Source of the DNA: CAYYKK01 sp046351395
Lineage (GTDB): Bacteria > Myxococcota_A > Polyangia > Polyangiales > Polyangiaceae
DNA length: 64,000 bases
Assembly (NCBI GenBank): GCA_046351395.1
Contig: JAXLYP010000006.1
Coordinates: forward strand, 327,065-391,064
Direction: 5' to 3'
Below the pieces are notes generated by a model, which was not told the origin of the DNA, searched no databases, and worked only from the letters and a program-made list of their open reading frames with translations. The position numbers and the translations under genes were made by a program. Positions 26,157 through 34,604 of this stretch are shown here, in pieces; positions within the stretch are counted from its first letter, which is position 1, and each line of letters begins with the position of its first letter.

Positions 26157-26776
26157 CACGACGCGCTCCCTTGGAACACGGGCATCGTCGCGTGGCCGGC
26201 GCTCGAGACGTCCTTGCGCCGGAAGAGCGCGCCGAACGTCTTCGCCAGGATCACGAGGTCGAGCGAGAGGCTCCAGTGATCGACGTACCAGACGTCGAGC
26301 GCGAACTTCTCCTCCCAGCGGATCGCGTTCCGCCCGTTGATCTGCGCCCACCCCGTGATGCCGGGCAGCACGTCGTGCCGGCGCGCCTGCTCGGCGTCGT
26401 AGAGCGGCAAGTACTGCATCAGGAGCGGCCGCGGCCCGACGAGCGAGAGGTCGCCGCGCAGCACGTTCCAGAGCTGCGGGAGCTCGTCGATCGACGAGGT
26501 GCGCAGGAACTTCCCGAGGGCCGTGAGGCGCTCCGCGTCGGGCAGGAGCTCCCCGTCGCTCCCTCGCGCGTCGCTCATGGTCCGCATCTTCACGATTCGA
26601 AAGGGCCGACCCCCGAGCCCGGGGCGCTCCTGCGTGAAGAAGACCGGGCGGCCCATCGTCGCGCGCACCGCGAGCGCCGCGACCGCGATGATGGGCGCCG
26701 TCACCGTCAGCGCCGCGAGACCGATGGCGCGATCGAGCGCCTTCTTGACGAACAGTGGCACGCCCGTCTGCTTCAT
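26156..26776 (-). CDS. PglC-type phosphoglycosyl transferase
   Basis: 206-residue minimal (monotopic) bacterial sugar transferase. It has an N-terminal membrane helix (AIGLAALTVTAPIIAVAALA), PVFFTQERPGLGGRPFRIVK, and the hallmark RTSSIDELPQLWNVLRGDLS with the catalytic Asp-Glu pair, then LVGPRPLL and GITGWAQINGRN. It would transfer a sugar-1-phosphate from UDP-sugar to undecaprenyl phosphate, starting glycan assembly at the cytoplasmic membrane. The ATG at 26776 gives a length typical of PglC. It is coupled to the acetyltransferase downstream. Confidence 0.92.
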   Translation of the reverse strand: MKQTGVPLFVKKALDRAIGLAALTVTAPIIAVAALAVRATMGRPVFFTQERPGLGGRPFRIVKMRTMSDARGSDGELLPDAERLTALGKFLRTSSIDELPQLWNVLRGDLSLVGPRPLLMQYLPLYDAEQARRHDVLPGITGWAQINGRNAIRWEEKFALDVWYVDHWSLSLDLVILAKTFGALFRRKDVSSAGHATMPVFQGSAS

Positions 26777-26841
26777 CGGGGGGAGCCTACCACTCGTGGC
26801 CGGCGTGTCTCGGTCGGGGCAACCCACGTATCCTCGCCCCC

Positions 26842-27519
26842 ATGCAGTTCGCGTTCATCGGGATCGTGATCGTCGTGGGCATCGTCATCGCCCTCGCGTC
26901 CTATTTCACCTCGGCGGCGTACCGGATCCGGAAGCAGCTGCGTGAGGCGGTGCGGAGGCCCATCGGAGAGCTCGGGCCGGGGATGGCCGCGAAGGTCATC
27001 GGCCGGGTCGTCCCCGTCGAGACGGGGCTCCTTCAGGCGCCGCTCTCGGGCCGCCCGTGCGTGTTCTACGAAGCCGTCGTCGAAGAGCACGTGTCGAGCG
27101 GTCGAAGCTCCCACTGGGTCGAGCGGATCCGCGAGTCGAACCGCGTCGACTTCGCCCTCGACGATTCGACGGGGGTCGTTCGCGTCTCGTCCCGTGAGCA
27201 GATGGACTACCTCGCGGAGCGGGACTCCGAGCAGCGCTCTGGCACGTTCAACGACGCGGCGCCGCACCTCGAGGCGTTCCTCGCGCGCCACGGGATGAAG
27301 AGCCAGGGCTGGGTGTTCAACAAGTCGCTCCGCTACCGCGAGGGGGTCTTCGAGCCGGGGGAGGCGGTCGCGGTGGTGGGCGTCGTCGAGCACGAGGACG
27401 ACCCGGATGGAAGCGCCGAGGCACAGGGCTACCGCGCGACCGCGAGGCGCGCCGTGCTCAAGGCGCCGGCGGGTGGGGCGCTGGTCGCGAGCGACGAGAA
27501 GGGGATCACGCTCGCGTGA
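26842..27519 (+). CDS. Membrane-anchored GIDE-domain-like protein
   Basis: 225 residues: one N-terminal membrane helix (FAFIGIVIVVGIVIALAS), then a soluble domain beginning with a charged helix and KVIGRVVPVETGLLQAPLSG, followed by RPCVFYEAVVEEHVS. This is the sequence style of GIDE (MULAN N-terminal-like) domains found in bacterial membrane proteins. Later RYREGVFEPGEAVAVVGVV matches the conserved end of that domain. Bacterial function is unknown. Divergent from the sugar transferase. Confidence 0.75.
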   Translation: MQFAFIGIVIVVGIVIALASYFTSAAYRIRKQLREAVRRPIGELGPGMAAKVIGRVVPVETGLLQAPLSGRPCVFYEAVVEEHVSSGRSSHWVERIRESNRVDFALDDSTGVVRVSSREQMDYLAERDSEQRSGTFNDAAPHLEAFLARHGMKSQGWVFNKSLRYREGVFEPGEAVAVVGVVEHEDDPDGSAEAQGYRATARRAVLKAPAGGALVASDEKGITLA

Positions 27520-27522
27520 GGC

Positions 27523-29568
27523 TCATGGCGTGAACGAAGCGTGGAGGGGGAGGTCGCGGGACGAGGTGCCGACGTCGATCGCGTAGGTCGTCGGTTCGAG
27601 GATCCACTGTCCGGCGGCGAGGTCGAAATAGCGGAGATCGTCGCGCCGAACGACGAGCTCGACCGTCTTCGTCTCGGCGGGTGCGACGTGGACGCGCGAG
27701 AACGCGCGCAGATCGCGGGGCGCGCGCGGCACCGCGCTGCTCTTCGCGCCGACGTACACCTGCACGACCTCGTCGCCCTCGCGCGATCCCGTGTTCGTCA
27801 CGTCGACGTGGACGACGACGTCCCCCCCGCTCGGATCCACCGAGAGGTTGGAGACGGTGAATGTGGTGTAACCGAGGCCGAACCCGAACGGGAACTCGGG
27901 CTCGGCTCCGTTCGCGTCGAGCCACCGGTACCCGTGGAGGAAGCCGTAGGTGACCTCCGTCGAGGTGTGATCGAACGGGACGAGATCGGCCTCCGCGCGC
28001 GGGAAGCTCACGGGCAGACGGCCACCGGGAGAGGCGTCCCCGAAGAGGACGGACGCGATCGCCTCGCCCCCTTGCATGCCTGGGTACCACGCCATGACGA
28101 GGCCCGCGACGCTGTCGATCCAGGGCCGAACGACGATCGCGCTCCCCGCCTCGAGCACCACGATCGCCTTCGGTGTGGCCTTCGCCACGGCCGCGATGAG
28201 CTGCTCGGCGTCCGGTCGCAGCGAGAGGGTCTCGCGATCCCCGCCCTTCGTGATGAGCCCCTCGCCCTCGTCGTCGCTCGTGAGCCCGGCGACGACGACG
28301 ACGGCGGACGCGCTCGCGATCGCGGCGAGGTCGTCCGCGGACAGCGCTGGCCCGGGGATGTGCTCGACGGTGAGCGGGCCCGCGGCCTCCTCGATCCCGT
28401 CGAGCGGCGTGACCGCGGACGACGGCGTGACCGCGCTGCTCCCCTTGTCCCCGAGGTTCGCGACCGCCGCGAGCGAGCCGACCACGACGAGTGTCCCCGG
28501 CTCGCGCGGAATGGGCAGGACCTGGTCGTTCTTGAGGAGCACCATGCCCTCGATCGCCGCCTCGCGCGCCAGCGAGACGTGCTCCGCGCTCTCGACCTGT
28601 CCGGGATCGAGCGTGGGCTCGAGCTTCTCCGCGAAGTCGATCTTCTTTCGGACGACGCGCGTCGCCGCCTCGTCGATCACCGCCTCGGGGACCGCGCCAA
28701 CCGTGACCGCGTCGGCGAGCGCGCCGCCGAAGAACAGCGCGGTCGGCATCTCGATGTCCAGCCCACCGAGGGCGGCGCCGACGGTGCTCTCCGTGCCGAA
28801 CACCCAGTCGGACTCGACGAACCCGTCGAAGGCCCACTCGCCCTTCAGGATCTCGCGCAGCAAGTGGACGCTCTCGCTCATCCGCGAGCCGTTCACGGAG
28901 TTGTACGCGCTCATCACCGACGCGACGTGCGCCTCGCGGACGGCCCGCTCGAAGTGGGGCAGGTAGATCTCGCGCAGGGTCCGCTCGTCGACGCTGACGT
29001 TCACGTCGAAGCGCGTGTCCTCGATGCTGTTCGCGGCGAAGTGCTTCGCGCTCGCGAGCACGTGGCTCTGGGCGCCCTCGATGAACGCCGCGGCCATCGC
29101 GCCGACGTGGTGCGTGTCCTCGCCGTACGTCTCCTGCGCGCGGCCCCACGCGGGGTGGCGGAGCACGTTCATGGTCGGCGCGAGGATCACGTTCGCGCCC
29201 TTGGCCGCGGCCTCGACGCCGATCGCCTCACCGACGCGCCGCTCGAGCGCCGGATCGAACGTCGCGCCGCGCGCCGCCGCGACGGGGAACGCGGTCGCGT
29301 GGCCCGCGCGCACGCCGCGGGGCCCGTCCACCATGCGGAGCCCCGGGATCCGGAGGCGCGCGTTCGCCGCGGTCTCGAAGAGCTCGTCGACGGCGCCCGT
29401 GCCGTGCATCTGGTCGATCTTCTCCTCGAGCGTCATCGCGGCCACGAGCTCCTCCGCGCTCGCGTGCCCGAAGGTCGGCAGCGGAGGCGCCGAGGGATCG
29501 GCGTCACACGAGGCGACCGCGCCGAGCAGCGCCGCGAGCGCGAGAGCGCGAGGGGACGGCCACTTCAT
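27523..29568 (-). CDS. Lipoprotein-anchored GH3 beta-glucosidase
   Basis: 681 residues. A lipobox (LLGAVASC) targets it to the envelope. The GH3 N-terminal TIM barrel is visible in RLRIPGLRMVDGPRGVRAG, SAKHFAANSIEDTRFDVN (substrate-binding KH motif) and AFDGFVESDW with the nucleophile Asp. The alpha/beta second domain (VVVAGLTSDDEGEG) and a fibronectin type III-like C-terminal domain (GYTTFTVSNLSV, ending near the stop) complete the usual three-domain layout. It should release glucose or a related sugar from beta-glycosides outside the cell. The GH3 family also contains xylosidases and N-acetylglucosaminidases. Confidence 0.9.
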   Translation of the reverse strand: MKWPSPRALALAALLGAVASCDADPSAPPLPTFGHASAEELVAAMTLEEKIDQMHGTGAVDELFETAANARLRIPGLRMVDGPRGVRAGHATAFPVAAARGATFDPALERRVGEAIGVEAAAKGANVILAPTMNVLRHPAWGRAQETYGEDTHHVGAMAAAFIEGAQSHVLASAKHFAANSIEDTRFDVNVSVDERTLREIYLPHFERAVREAHVASVMSAYNSVNGSRMSESVHLLREILKGEWAFDGFVESDWVFGTESTVGAALGGLDIEMPTALFFGGALADAVTVGAVPEAVIDEAATRVVRKKIDFAEKLEPTLDPGQVESAEHVSLAREAAIEGMVLLKNDQVLPIPREPGTLVVVGSLAAVANLGDKGSSAVTPSSAVTPLDGIEEAAGPLTVEHIPGPALSADDLAAIASASAVVVVAGLTSDDEGEGLITKGGDRETLSLRPDAEQLIAAVAKATPKAIVVLEAGSAIVVRPWIDSVAGLVMAWYPGMQGGEAIASVLFGDASPGGRLPVSFPRAEADLVPFDHTSTEVTYGFLHGYRWLDANGAEPEFPFGFGLGYTTFTVSNLSVDPSGGDVVVHVDVTNTGSREGDEVVQVYVGAKSSAVPRAPRDLRAFSRVHVAPAETKTVELVVRRDDLRYFDLAAGQWILEPTTYAIDVGTSSRDLPLHASFTP

Positions 29569-29621
29569 CCGAGGACGATACGCGAGGCGTCGGCGCATGA
29601 TCAATGTACCCTCCGCGCCCG

Positions 29622-30695
29622 ATGCGACCATTGTCTGTTCGCCGCCTCGCCTCGCTCGCCTCGATTGTCTGCTTCGGTGCGTCCTGCGCCCCCGCCCCGC
29701 CGCCCGCCCCACACCCGCTCGGGCCGCCGAGCCCGAGCGCGAGCGCGGCGCCGAGCCCCACGACCAGCGCGGCACCGAGCGCCGCGCCGAGCGCGAGCGC
29801 GAGCGCGGCGCCACCGGCTCGGCCGACGCTCGCGGTCTCCGCCTCGCTCGGGCTGACGCCGCTGTTCGAGGAGCCGGTCGACTTCTTCATCACGGGTGAG
29901 GCGGGCCGGCTCGGCGTCATCGCGCGCGAGAACGAGCAGGCGGTCCCGTACCGCCTCCAGAAGGGCACATGGGAGAAGCTCGCGCTGCCGAAGCCGGTCG
30001 CCGCCTCGGCCCTCCACGCGGGGATCTATTTCGGTCGGGACAACCTCCCGCGCCTCATGGGCTGGCGCGACGACGGCGCGATCGCGCTCGTCTATCTGCA
30101 GTTCAAGGCCCAGTGGGAGGACGCGAAGAAGGAGATCGGGGGCATGGCGAAGCTCCCGGCGACGCCCCTCTTCGGCGTGCTCGGCGAGGCGGATCCGGAG
30201 GCCGTCTGTCGGCTCGACGACACCTGCCTGATGAAGCGGCGCTCCGGCTGGAAGCAGGTCCCGTCCGCGCTCCCGTCGAGCGCGATCGTGCGCGCGTTCA
30301 ACGGAGACGGCTACGCGCTCTACGAGGCCGGCCTCTTCCGCCAGGAGGAGAAGGGCTTCGTCCCCGTCGGCCCGGCGGCGCCCTGGAAGGCTCCCCACGG
30401 CTTCTGGATCGGGCCCGCGGGCGAGGCGATCGTCGCCGCGGACGCGTCGCTCCACGTGCTGGAGAAGGGGGCGACCGAGTGGCGAACGGAGCCGCTCGCG
30501 ACGACCGAGTCGCGCGACGTCGTCGGCCCGATCGACGCCGCGACGGTCGTCGTGGCGACCGGCGTGATCCACCGCGGCGCGAGCGGGTTCGAGCGCGTCG
30601 GCGCGGACGACCGCGACCTCGACCGGGTGATCGCCGTCGGCGACGCGATCTACGTCGCGGGCGAGAGCGGCGTGTTCGCGATCGAGAAGAAGTAG
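29622..30695 (+). CDS. Lipoprotein of unknown function with Ala/Pro/Ser linker
   Basis: 357 residues. The lipobox FGASC is followed by about 50 residues of Ala/Ser/Pro linker. The mature part may be a beta-propeller-like fold, since it has repeated short motifs with GXXWXXXXLP rhythm (GTWEKLALPKPV, SGWKQVPSALPSS, ATEWRTEPLATT) and repeated short beta strands. No catalytic motif. It is divergent from the GH3 gene with a 53-bp gap, so the two share a promoter region. Confidence 0.72.
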   Translation: MRPLSVRRLASLASIVCFGASCAPAPPPAPHPLGPPSPSASAAPSPTTSAAPSAAPSASASAAPPARPTLAVSASLGLTPLFEEPVDFFITGEAGRLGVIARENEQAVPYRLQKGTWEKLALPKPVAASALHAGIYFGRDNLPRLMGWRDDGAIALVYLQFKAQWEDAKKEIGGMAKLPATPLFGVLGEADPEAVCRLDDTCLMKRRSGWKQVPSALPSSAIVRAFNGDGYALYEAGLFRQEEKGFVPVGPAAPWKAPHGFWIGPAGEAIVAADASLHVLEKGATEWRTEPLATTESRDVVGPIDAATVVVATGVIHRGASGFERVGADDRDLDRVIAVGDAIYVAGESGVFAIEKK

Positions 30696-30739
30696 CGGGA
30701 GCGGTTTGCGGTGACCGCGTCGCGTGCGATCATGCCGGC

Positions 30740-31327
30740 ATGACCGCGGCGTCGCCGATGCGGGTCTCCCTCGAGGAGTATCTCGAGCTCGAAGCTCGCA
30801 GCCCGGATGTGAAGCACGAATGGCACGACGGCGTCGTCTACGCGATGAGTCGCGGTACGCCCGAGCACGCGCGCCTGACGTTCCGGATCACACAGCTCCT
30901 CTTGGCGCTCGAGAAGACATGCCAGGGCTACGCCGCGGGCGCGATGCTCTACATCGAGCGCGCGAAGCTCTCCACCTACGCCGACGCGTTCGTCGTCTGT
31001 GGAGCGCTCGAGACGAAGAACGTCATGAAGAACGGCCGATCGCTCGGCGAGGCGGTGACGAACCCTACCGTCATCGTCGAGGTGCTGTCCGACTCCACCG
31101 AGCGCTACGACCGCGACGGGAAGTTCCAGGCCTACAAACAGATCGCGTCCCTCGAGGAGTATGTGCTCGTCGGCCAGTACGAGCCGCTCGTCGAGGTGTA
31201 TCGGCGCCAGCCGAGCGGCGAGTGGACGTGCGCCACGGGCGGGCCGGGCACTTCGTTCATCGTCCACGGAGCGGAGCTCCGCGTGGACGAGCTCTACGCC
31301 GGCGCCTTGACCGAGCCCGACACGTAG
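30740..31327 (+). CDS. Uma2-family putative restriction endonuclease
   Basis: 195 residues with the Uma2 (DUF820) PD-(D/E)xK-type fold: MRVSLEEYLELEARSPD, KHEWHDGVVYAMSRGTPEHA, YADAFVVCGALE with an active-site Asp, and NPTVIVEVLSDSTERYDRDGK (here E-V-L). These proteins are common in multiple copies in myxobacteria and cyanobacteria. Their substrate is unknown, although a nuclease role is predicted from the fold. No partner methylase is adjacent. Confidence 0.85.
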   Translation: MTAASPMRVSLEEYLELEARSPDVKHEWHDGVVYAMSRGTPEHARLTFRITQLLLALEKTCQGYAAGAMLYIERAKLSTYADAFVVCGALETKNVMKNGRSLGEAVTNPTVIVEVLSDSTERYDRDGKFQAYKQIASLEEYVLVGQYEPLVEVYRRQPSGEWTCATGGPGTSFIVHGAELRVDELYAGALTEPDT

Positions 31328-31340
31328 AAGGTCGGTCTCG

Positions 31341-31751
31341 TCAGTCGCGCTGGATCGGGCGGTGCGTGCAGTTGTCGTCGCGCTTGTCGCCCGCGTAGGC
31401 GACGCAGACGTTGGCCTCGCACTTCACCTTGGTGGTGCCTTGCTGACAGCCGTCCTTGCACTCGGGGAGCTTCGCCGCGTCGTACCAGGCGCGGTTCACG
31501 GCGCCCTGCCTGCAGCTCACGTAGCAGTCGGCGTCCTTGGCGCAGCGATAGGGCGCCTCCGCGTCGGCGGACGCGCTCGGAGCGGGGCTGGATGCGGGAA
31601 CCGGGGCGGTCGTCGCGGGTGGAGCCGGCGCGGTCGGGGTCGGCTTCGCCGTCGCAGCGGCTCCGCTCGCGGACGGCGAGGCGGCCTCGGGCTGGCCGCA
31701 GCCGACCGCGATCACAGACAATCCAGCACAGACAATGCGCCGGGGCTTCAT
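31341..31751 (-). CDS. Small Cys-rich lipoprotein
   Basis: 136 residues. The lipobox VIAVGC is followed by a Pro/Ala/Ser-rich linker and a compact mature domain with eight cysteines (YRCAKDADCYVSC, then ECKDGCQQG and CEANVC). It is coupled to the upstream folB gene by an ATGA overlap (31748-31751). The Cys spacing resembles the small lipoproteins at 20419 and 37057, which suggests a family that recurs in this genome. Confidence 0.72.
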   Translation of the reverse strand: MKPRRIVCAGLSVIAVGCGQPEAASPSASGAAATAKPTPTAPAPPATTAPVPASSPAPSASADAEAPYRCAKDADCYVSCRQGAVNRAWYDAAKLPECKDGCQQGTTKVKCEANVCVAYAGDKRDDNCTHRPIQRD

Positions 31752-32146
31752 GGGCGCCGCGCCTGGAGCTCGATCGACGCGGCGTCGACCGAGACGGGCG
31801 TCGGCGGGCCGAACTTCTTGATGCGGATCGACACCGAAATGGCGGGAGACGCAGCGAAGACGCGCTCGATGAGCCGCTGGCCGAGGGTCTCGAGCAGGCG
31901 GTGGGAGCTCTTCGTCGCCTCGTCCACGACGAGCGCGGCGAGCTTGCCGTAGTCGTAGACGCCGCGGAGCGAGTCGTTCCGGGGCAGCGATCCCGCGGGG
32001 AGCTCGAGCTCGAGGTTCACCACGAAGTCCTGCGGGAGATCCCGCTCCGCGCGCGACGCGCCGTGCTTCGCGCGGAAGCGGATCCCTTCGAGCACCATCC
32101 GGTACGTGGATATCGCGAGCGGCTGTGGGGCGGGGGCCGTGGGCAC
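31748..32146 (-). CDS. folB: Dihydroneopterin aldolase
   Basis: 132 residues. The FolB signature is visible as MVLEGIRFRAKHGASRAE near residue 17, DYGKLAALVVDEATKSSHRLLE and IRIKKFGPPTP, the last with the conserved Lys-Lys-Phe near the active site. The enzyme converts dihydroneopterin to 6-hydroxymethyl-dihydropterin and glycolaldehyde in folate synthesis. The first Met may be upstream of the true start; the Met at residue 17 is also possible. Its stop overlaps the start of the small lipoprotein gene (ATGA). Confidence 0.85.
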   Translation of the reverse strand: MPTAPAPQPLAISTYRMVLEGIRFRAKHGASRAERDLPQDFVVNLELELPAGSLPRNDSLRGVYDYGKLAALVVDEATKSSHRLLETLGQRLIERVFAASPAISVSIRIKKFGPPTPVSVDAASIELQARRP

Positions 32147-32161
32147 TGTCCAGCGCTCTAC

Positions 32162-34093
32162 TCAGCTCGCGGCCGCTCGTCGAGACTCGAGCTCTTCCCA
32201 TCGCGCCGTGAGCCGCTCGACCTCCGCCTTGGCCGCCCCGAGGTCCGCCCGGAGGCGCGCCGCGTCCGCCGCGCCCGTCGCGCTCGTGTAGAGCTTCGCA
32301 TCGCCGAGCGCCTCCTCGAGCTTCGCGACGCGCCCCTCGGCCTCGCCGATCGCGTCCATGATCCCGTCGAGCTCCCGCTGCTCCGCCTTCGTCAGGCCCT
32401 TCTTCGGGGCCGCCGCGGCGATCTTGGGCGCCGCCTTCGGCGGCTCGCTCTTCACGGGCGCGGTCGGCGGCGGGCGCTGCGTCCGGTACGACGAGTAGTT
32501 CCCCGCGTATTGGATGGCGCGCCCGTTCCCATCGAACGCGAGGATCGAAGTCGCGACGCGATCCAAGAACCACCGATCGTGCGAGACGACGAGCGCGCAC
32601 CCGGGCCAGGTCTCGAGGAGCTCCTCGAGCGCCGACAGCGTCGCGATGTCGAGGTCGTTCGTCGGCTCGTCGAGCATGAGGAGGTTCGCACCCGACTTGA
32701 GGATCTTCGCGAGCGCGACGCGCGCGCGCTCCCCGCCCGAGAGCGAGCCGACTTTCTGTCGCTGCTTCGAACCCTCGAAATGGAACTGTTCGATGTAGGT
32801 GCGCATGTCCATCGTCCGCTCGCCGATGGTCACGTAGCCCGCGCCCCGCCGCTCGGCGCCCTCGATCTCCGCGACGTTGTCGAGGATCGACCAGTCGTCC
32901 TCCAGGTTCGCGCGCGCCTGATCGAACATGGCGATGCGCGTCTTCTCGCCCACGACGACGCTCCCGCGCGCGGGCGCGAGCTCGCCCAGGATCGCCTTCA
33001 GGAGGGACGTCTTCCCGGCGCCGTTCGGGCCCACGATCCCGAGGCGCTCCCCCGCGACGAGGTGGAGCGTGAGGCCCGTGACGAGCGTGCGCCCCGCCAT
33101 GCGGAGCTCGAGGTCGAGGAAGTCGAGGATCGTGCGGCCCGTCTTCGACGCGGTCACCCCGAGCGCGGTGAGGTCGACCGCGGCCTTCGCCTTGATGGGG
33201 TCGTCCGCGATGAGGGCCTCGGCGCGCTGGATGCGCGCCTTCTGCTTGGTGCTGCGGGCCTGCGGCTGGCGCGCGAGCCACGCGCGCTCGCGCCGCAGGA
33301 GGTTCTGGCGGTTGTCCTCCTTGCGCTCCTCGTGCGCGAGGCGTTCGGCTTTCTGTTCGAGGAAGTCCGCGTAGCCGCCCGCGTGCTCGTGGAGCGCGCC
33401 GCGGTCGAGCTCGAGCGTGCGATCGCAGATCGCGTCGAGGACGTATCGGTCGTGCGTCACGACGAGGACCGCGCCCTTGAACTCGTCCCTGAGGTAGGTC
33501 TCGAGCCACTCGATCGTGTCGGCGTCGAGGTGGTTCGTCGGCTCGTCGAGGATCGCGAGCATCGGCTGCGCGACGAGGAGGTGCGCGAGGGCGACGCGCC
33601 GCCGCTCCCCCCCGCTCATTTGCCCGACGGGGCGGTCGACGTCCCGGACCCCGAGCCGCCCGAGCATGTCGTCCACGACGTGTCCGCGGGACCACCCGCC
33701 GAGCTGCTCGATGCGCTCGCCGAGCTCGGACTGGCGCGCGAGCGCCGCGTCGTCGAAGTCGCCGGCGCCGATCCGCTCGGTGATCGCGGCGTGCTCCACC
33801 GTCGCCGCGCGCCACTCCCGGAGCCCCTCCTCGACGATTTCCCGGGGTGACTTGTTCGGGTCCAGGTCCGGCTCTTGCGCGAGGTAGAGGATCGTCGCGT
33901 CACGCCGGCGCTCGATGACCCCCTCGTCCGGCTTCTCGAGGCCAGCGAGGATGCGGAGCAGGGTGCTCTTGCCGGTGCCGTTGATCCCGAGGAGACCGAC
34001 GCGCTCGCCGCGGGTGATCGTGACCGAGAGGTCCCCGAAGAGGCGCTCCACGCCGTAGCTCTTGGAGATTCCGCGGGCGCTCAGGACGGGCAT
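32162..34093 (-). CDS. ABC-F ATPase, Uup-like
   Basis: 643 residues with two ABC ATPase domains in one chain and no membrane segments. Walker A motifs are GINGTGKSTL near residue 38 and GPNGAGKTSLL near 350; signature motifs are QMSGGERRRVALA and SLSGGERARVALA; Walker B motifs are LAILDEPTNHLDAD and LLMLDEPTNDLDIA. A charged interdomain linker and a C-terminal coiled-coil extension (EAEGRVAKLEEALGDAK) match Uup/ABC-F proteins, which act on ribosomes or DNA rather than in transport. It probably forms a unit with folB (gap 15 bp). Confidence 0.92.
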   Translation of the reverse strand: MPVLSARGISKSYGVERLFGDLSVTITRGERVGLLGINGTGKSTLLRILAGLEKPDEGVIERRRDATILYLAQEPDLDPNKSPREIVEEGLREWRAATVEHAAITERIGAGDFDDAALARQSELGERIEQLGGWSRGHVVDDMLGRLGVRDVDRPVGQMSGGERRRVALAHLLVAQPMLAILDEPTNHLDADTIEWLETYLRDEFKGAVLVVTHDRYVLDAICDRTLELDRGALHEHAGGYADFLEQKAERLAHEERKEDNRQNLLRRERAWLARQPQARSTKQKARIQRAEALIADDPIKAKAAVDLTALGVTASKTGRTILDFLDLELRMAGRTLVTGLTLHLVAGERLGIVGPNGAGKTSLLKAILGELAPARGSVVVGEKTRIAMFDQARANLEDDWSILDNVAEIEGAERRGAGYVTIGERTMDMRTYIEQFHFEGSKQRQKVGSLSGGERARVALAKILKSGANLLMLDEPTNDLDIATLSALEELLETWPGCALVVSHDRWFLDRVATSILAFDGNGRAIQYAGNYSSYRTQRPPPTAPVKSEPPKAAPKIAAAAPKKGLTKAEQRELDGIMDAIGEAEGRVAKLEEALGDAKLYTSATGAADAARLRADLGAAKAEVERLTARWEELESRRAAAS

Positions 34094-34207
34094 GAGCGGG
34101 CTTTAGTCGAACCCCCAAATAGTTTGAAGCTTGCCCGGAGTCTCACGTCTACGATCCCCTGGCCTGCGCTCGACGACGAGCCAGCTGGGGAAAGCCAAAA
34201 GCCAGCC

Positions 34208-34534
34208 ATGTCCGACCAAGAGACCGCCGAGACCGAGATGAAGCCCGAGCCGACCATCCTGATCCCGATTCCGGGGGGAGGCGTCGCCCGGCTGCCGATC
34301 GCGGTGCTCAAGCAGTATCGGGACGAGAGCGCCCAGCTCGGACACCCCCCGGAGTCGATGCGGGACGTGAGCGCGCACAACCTCGTCGTCGGCAACGATG
34401 GCAACCAGGTCTGGCACCAGTCGTTCGAGTGGGGGCTCTGCGAGTACGTCGACCAGAACGGCTTCCCGCGGCAGGAGTACGCGTACCACAACCACCCCTT
34501 CGGGACCGAGTACACCGAGATCTATCCGACCTGA
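34208..34534 (+). CDS. Small unknown protein
   Basis: 108 residues, not recognised. A short acidic start (MSDQETAETEMKPEPT) is followed by a beta/Pro-rich strand (ILIPIPGGGVARLPIAVLKQ) and an aromatic-rich C-terminus (WHQSFEWGLCEYVDQNGFPR, then YAYHNHPFGTEY). There is no signal peptide and no repeat. Codon use is normal for the genome. It stands between the ABC-F gene (divergent) and the aldehyde dehydrogenase. Confidence 0.6.
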   Translation: MSDQETAETEMKPEPTILIPIPGGGVARLPIAVLKQYRDESAQLGHPPESMRDVSAHNLVVGNDGNQVWHQSFEWGLCEYVDQNGFPRQEYAYHNHPFGTEYTEIYPT

Positions 34535-34604
34535 CGCGCCGCCTCGCGCGGAGCTCGTCGCGCCCCCCCTCAGCCGAGCGGTCGGCCGTGGTATGAGGCC
34601 GCGC

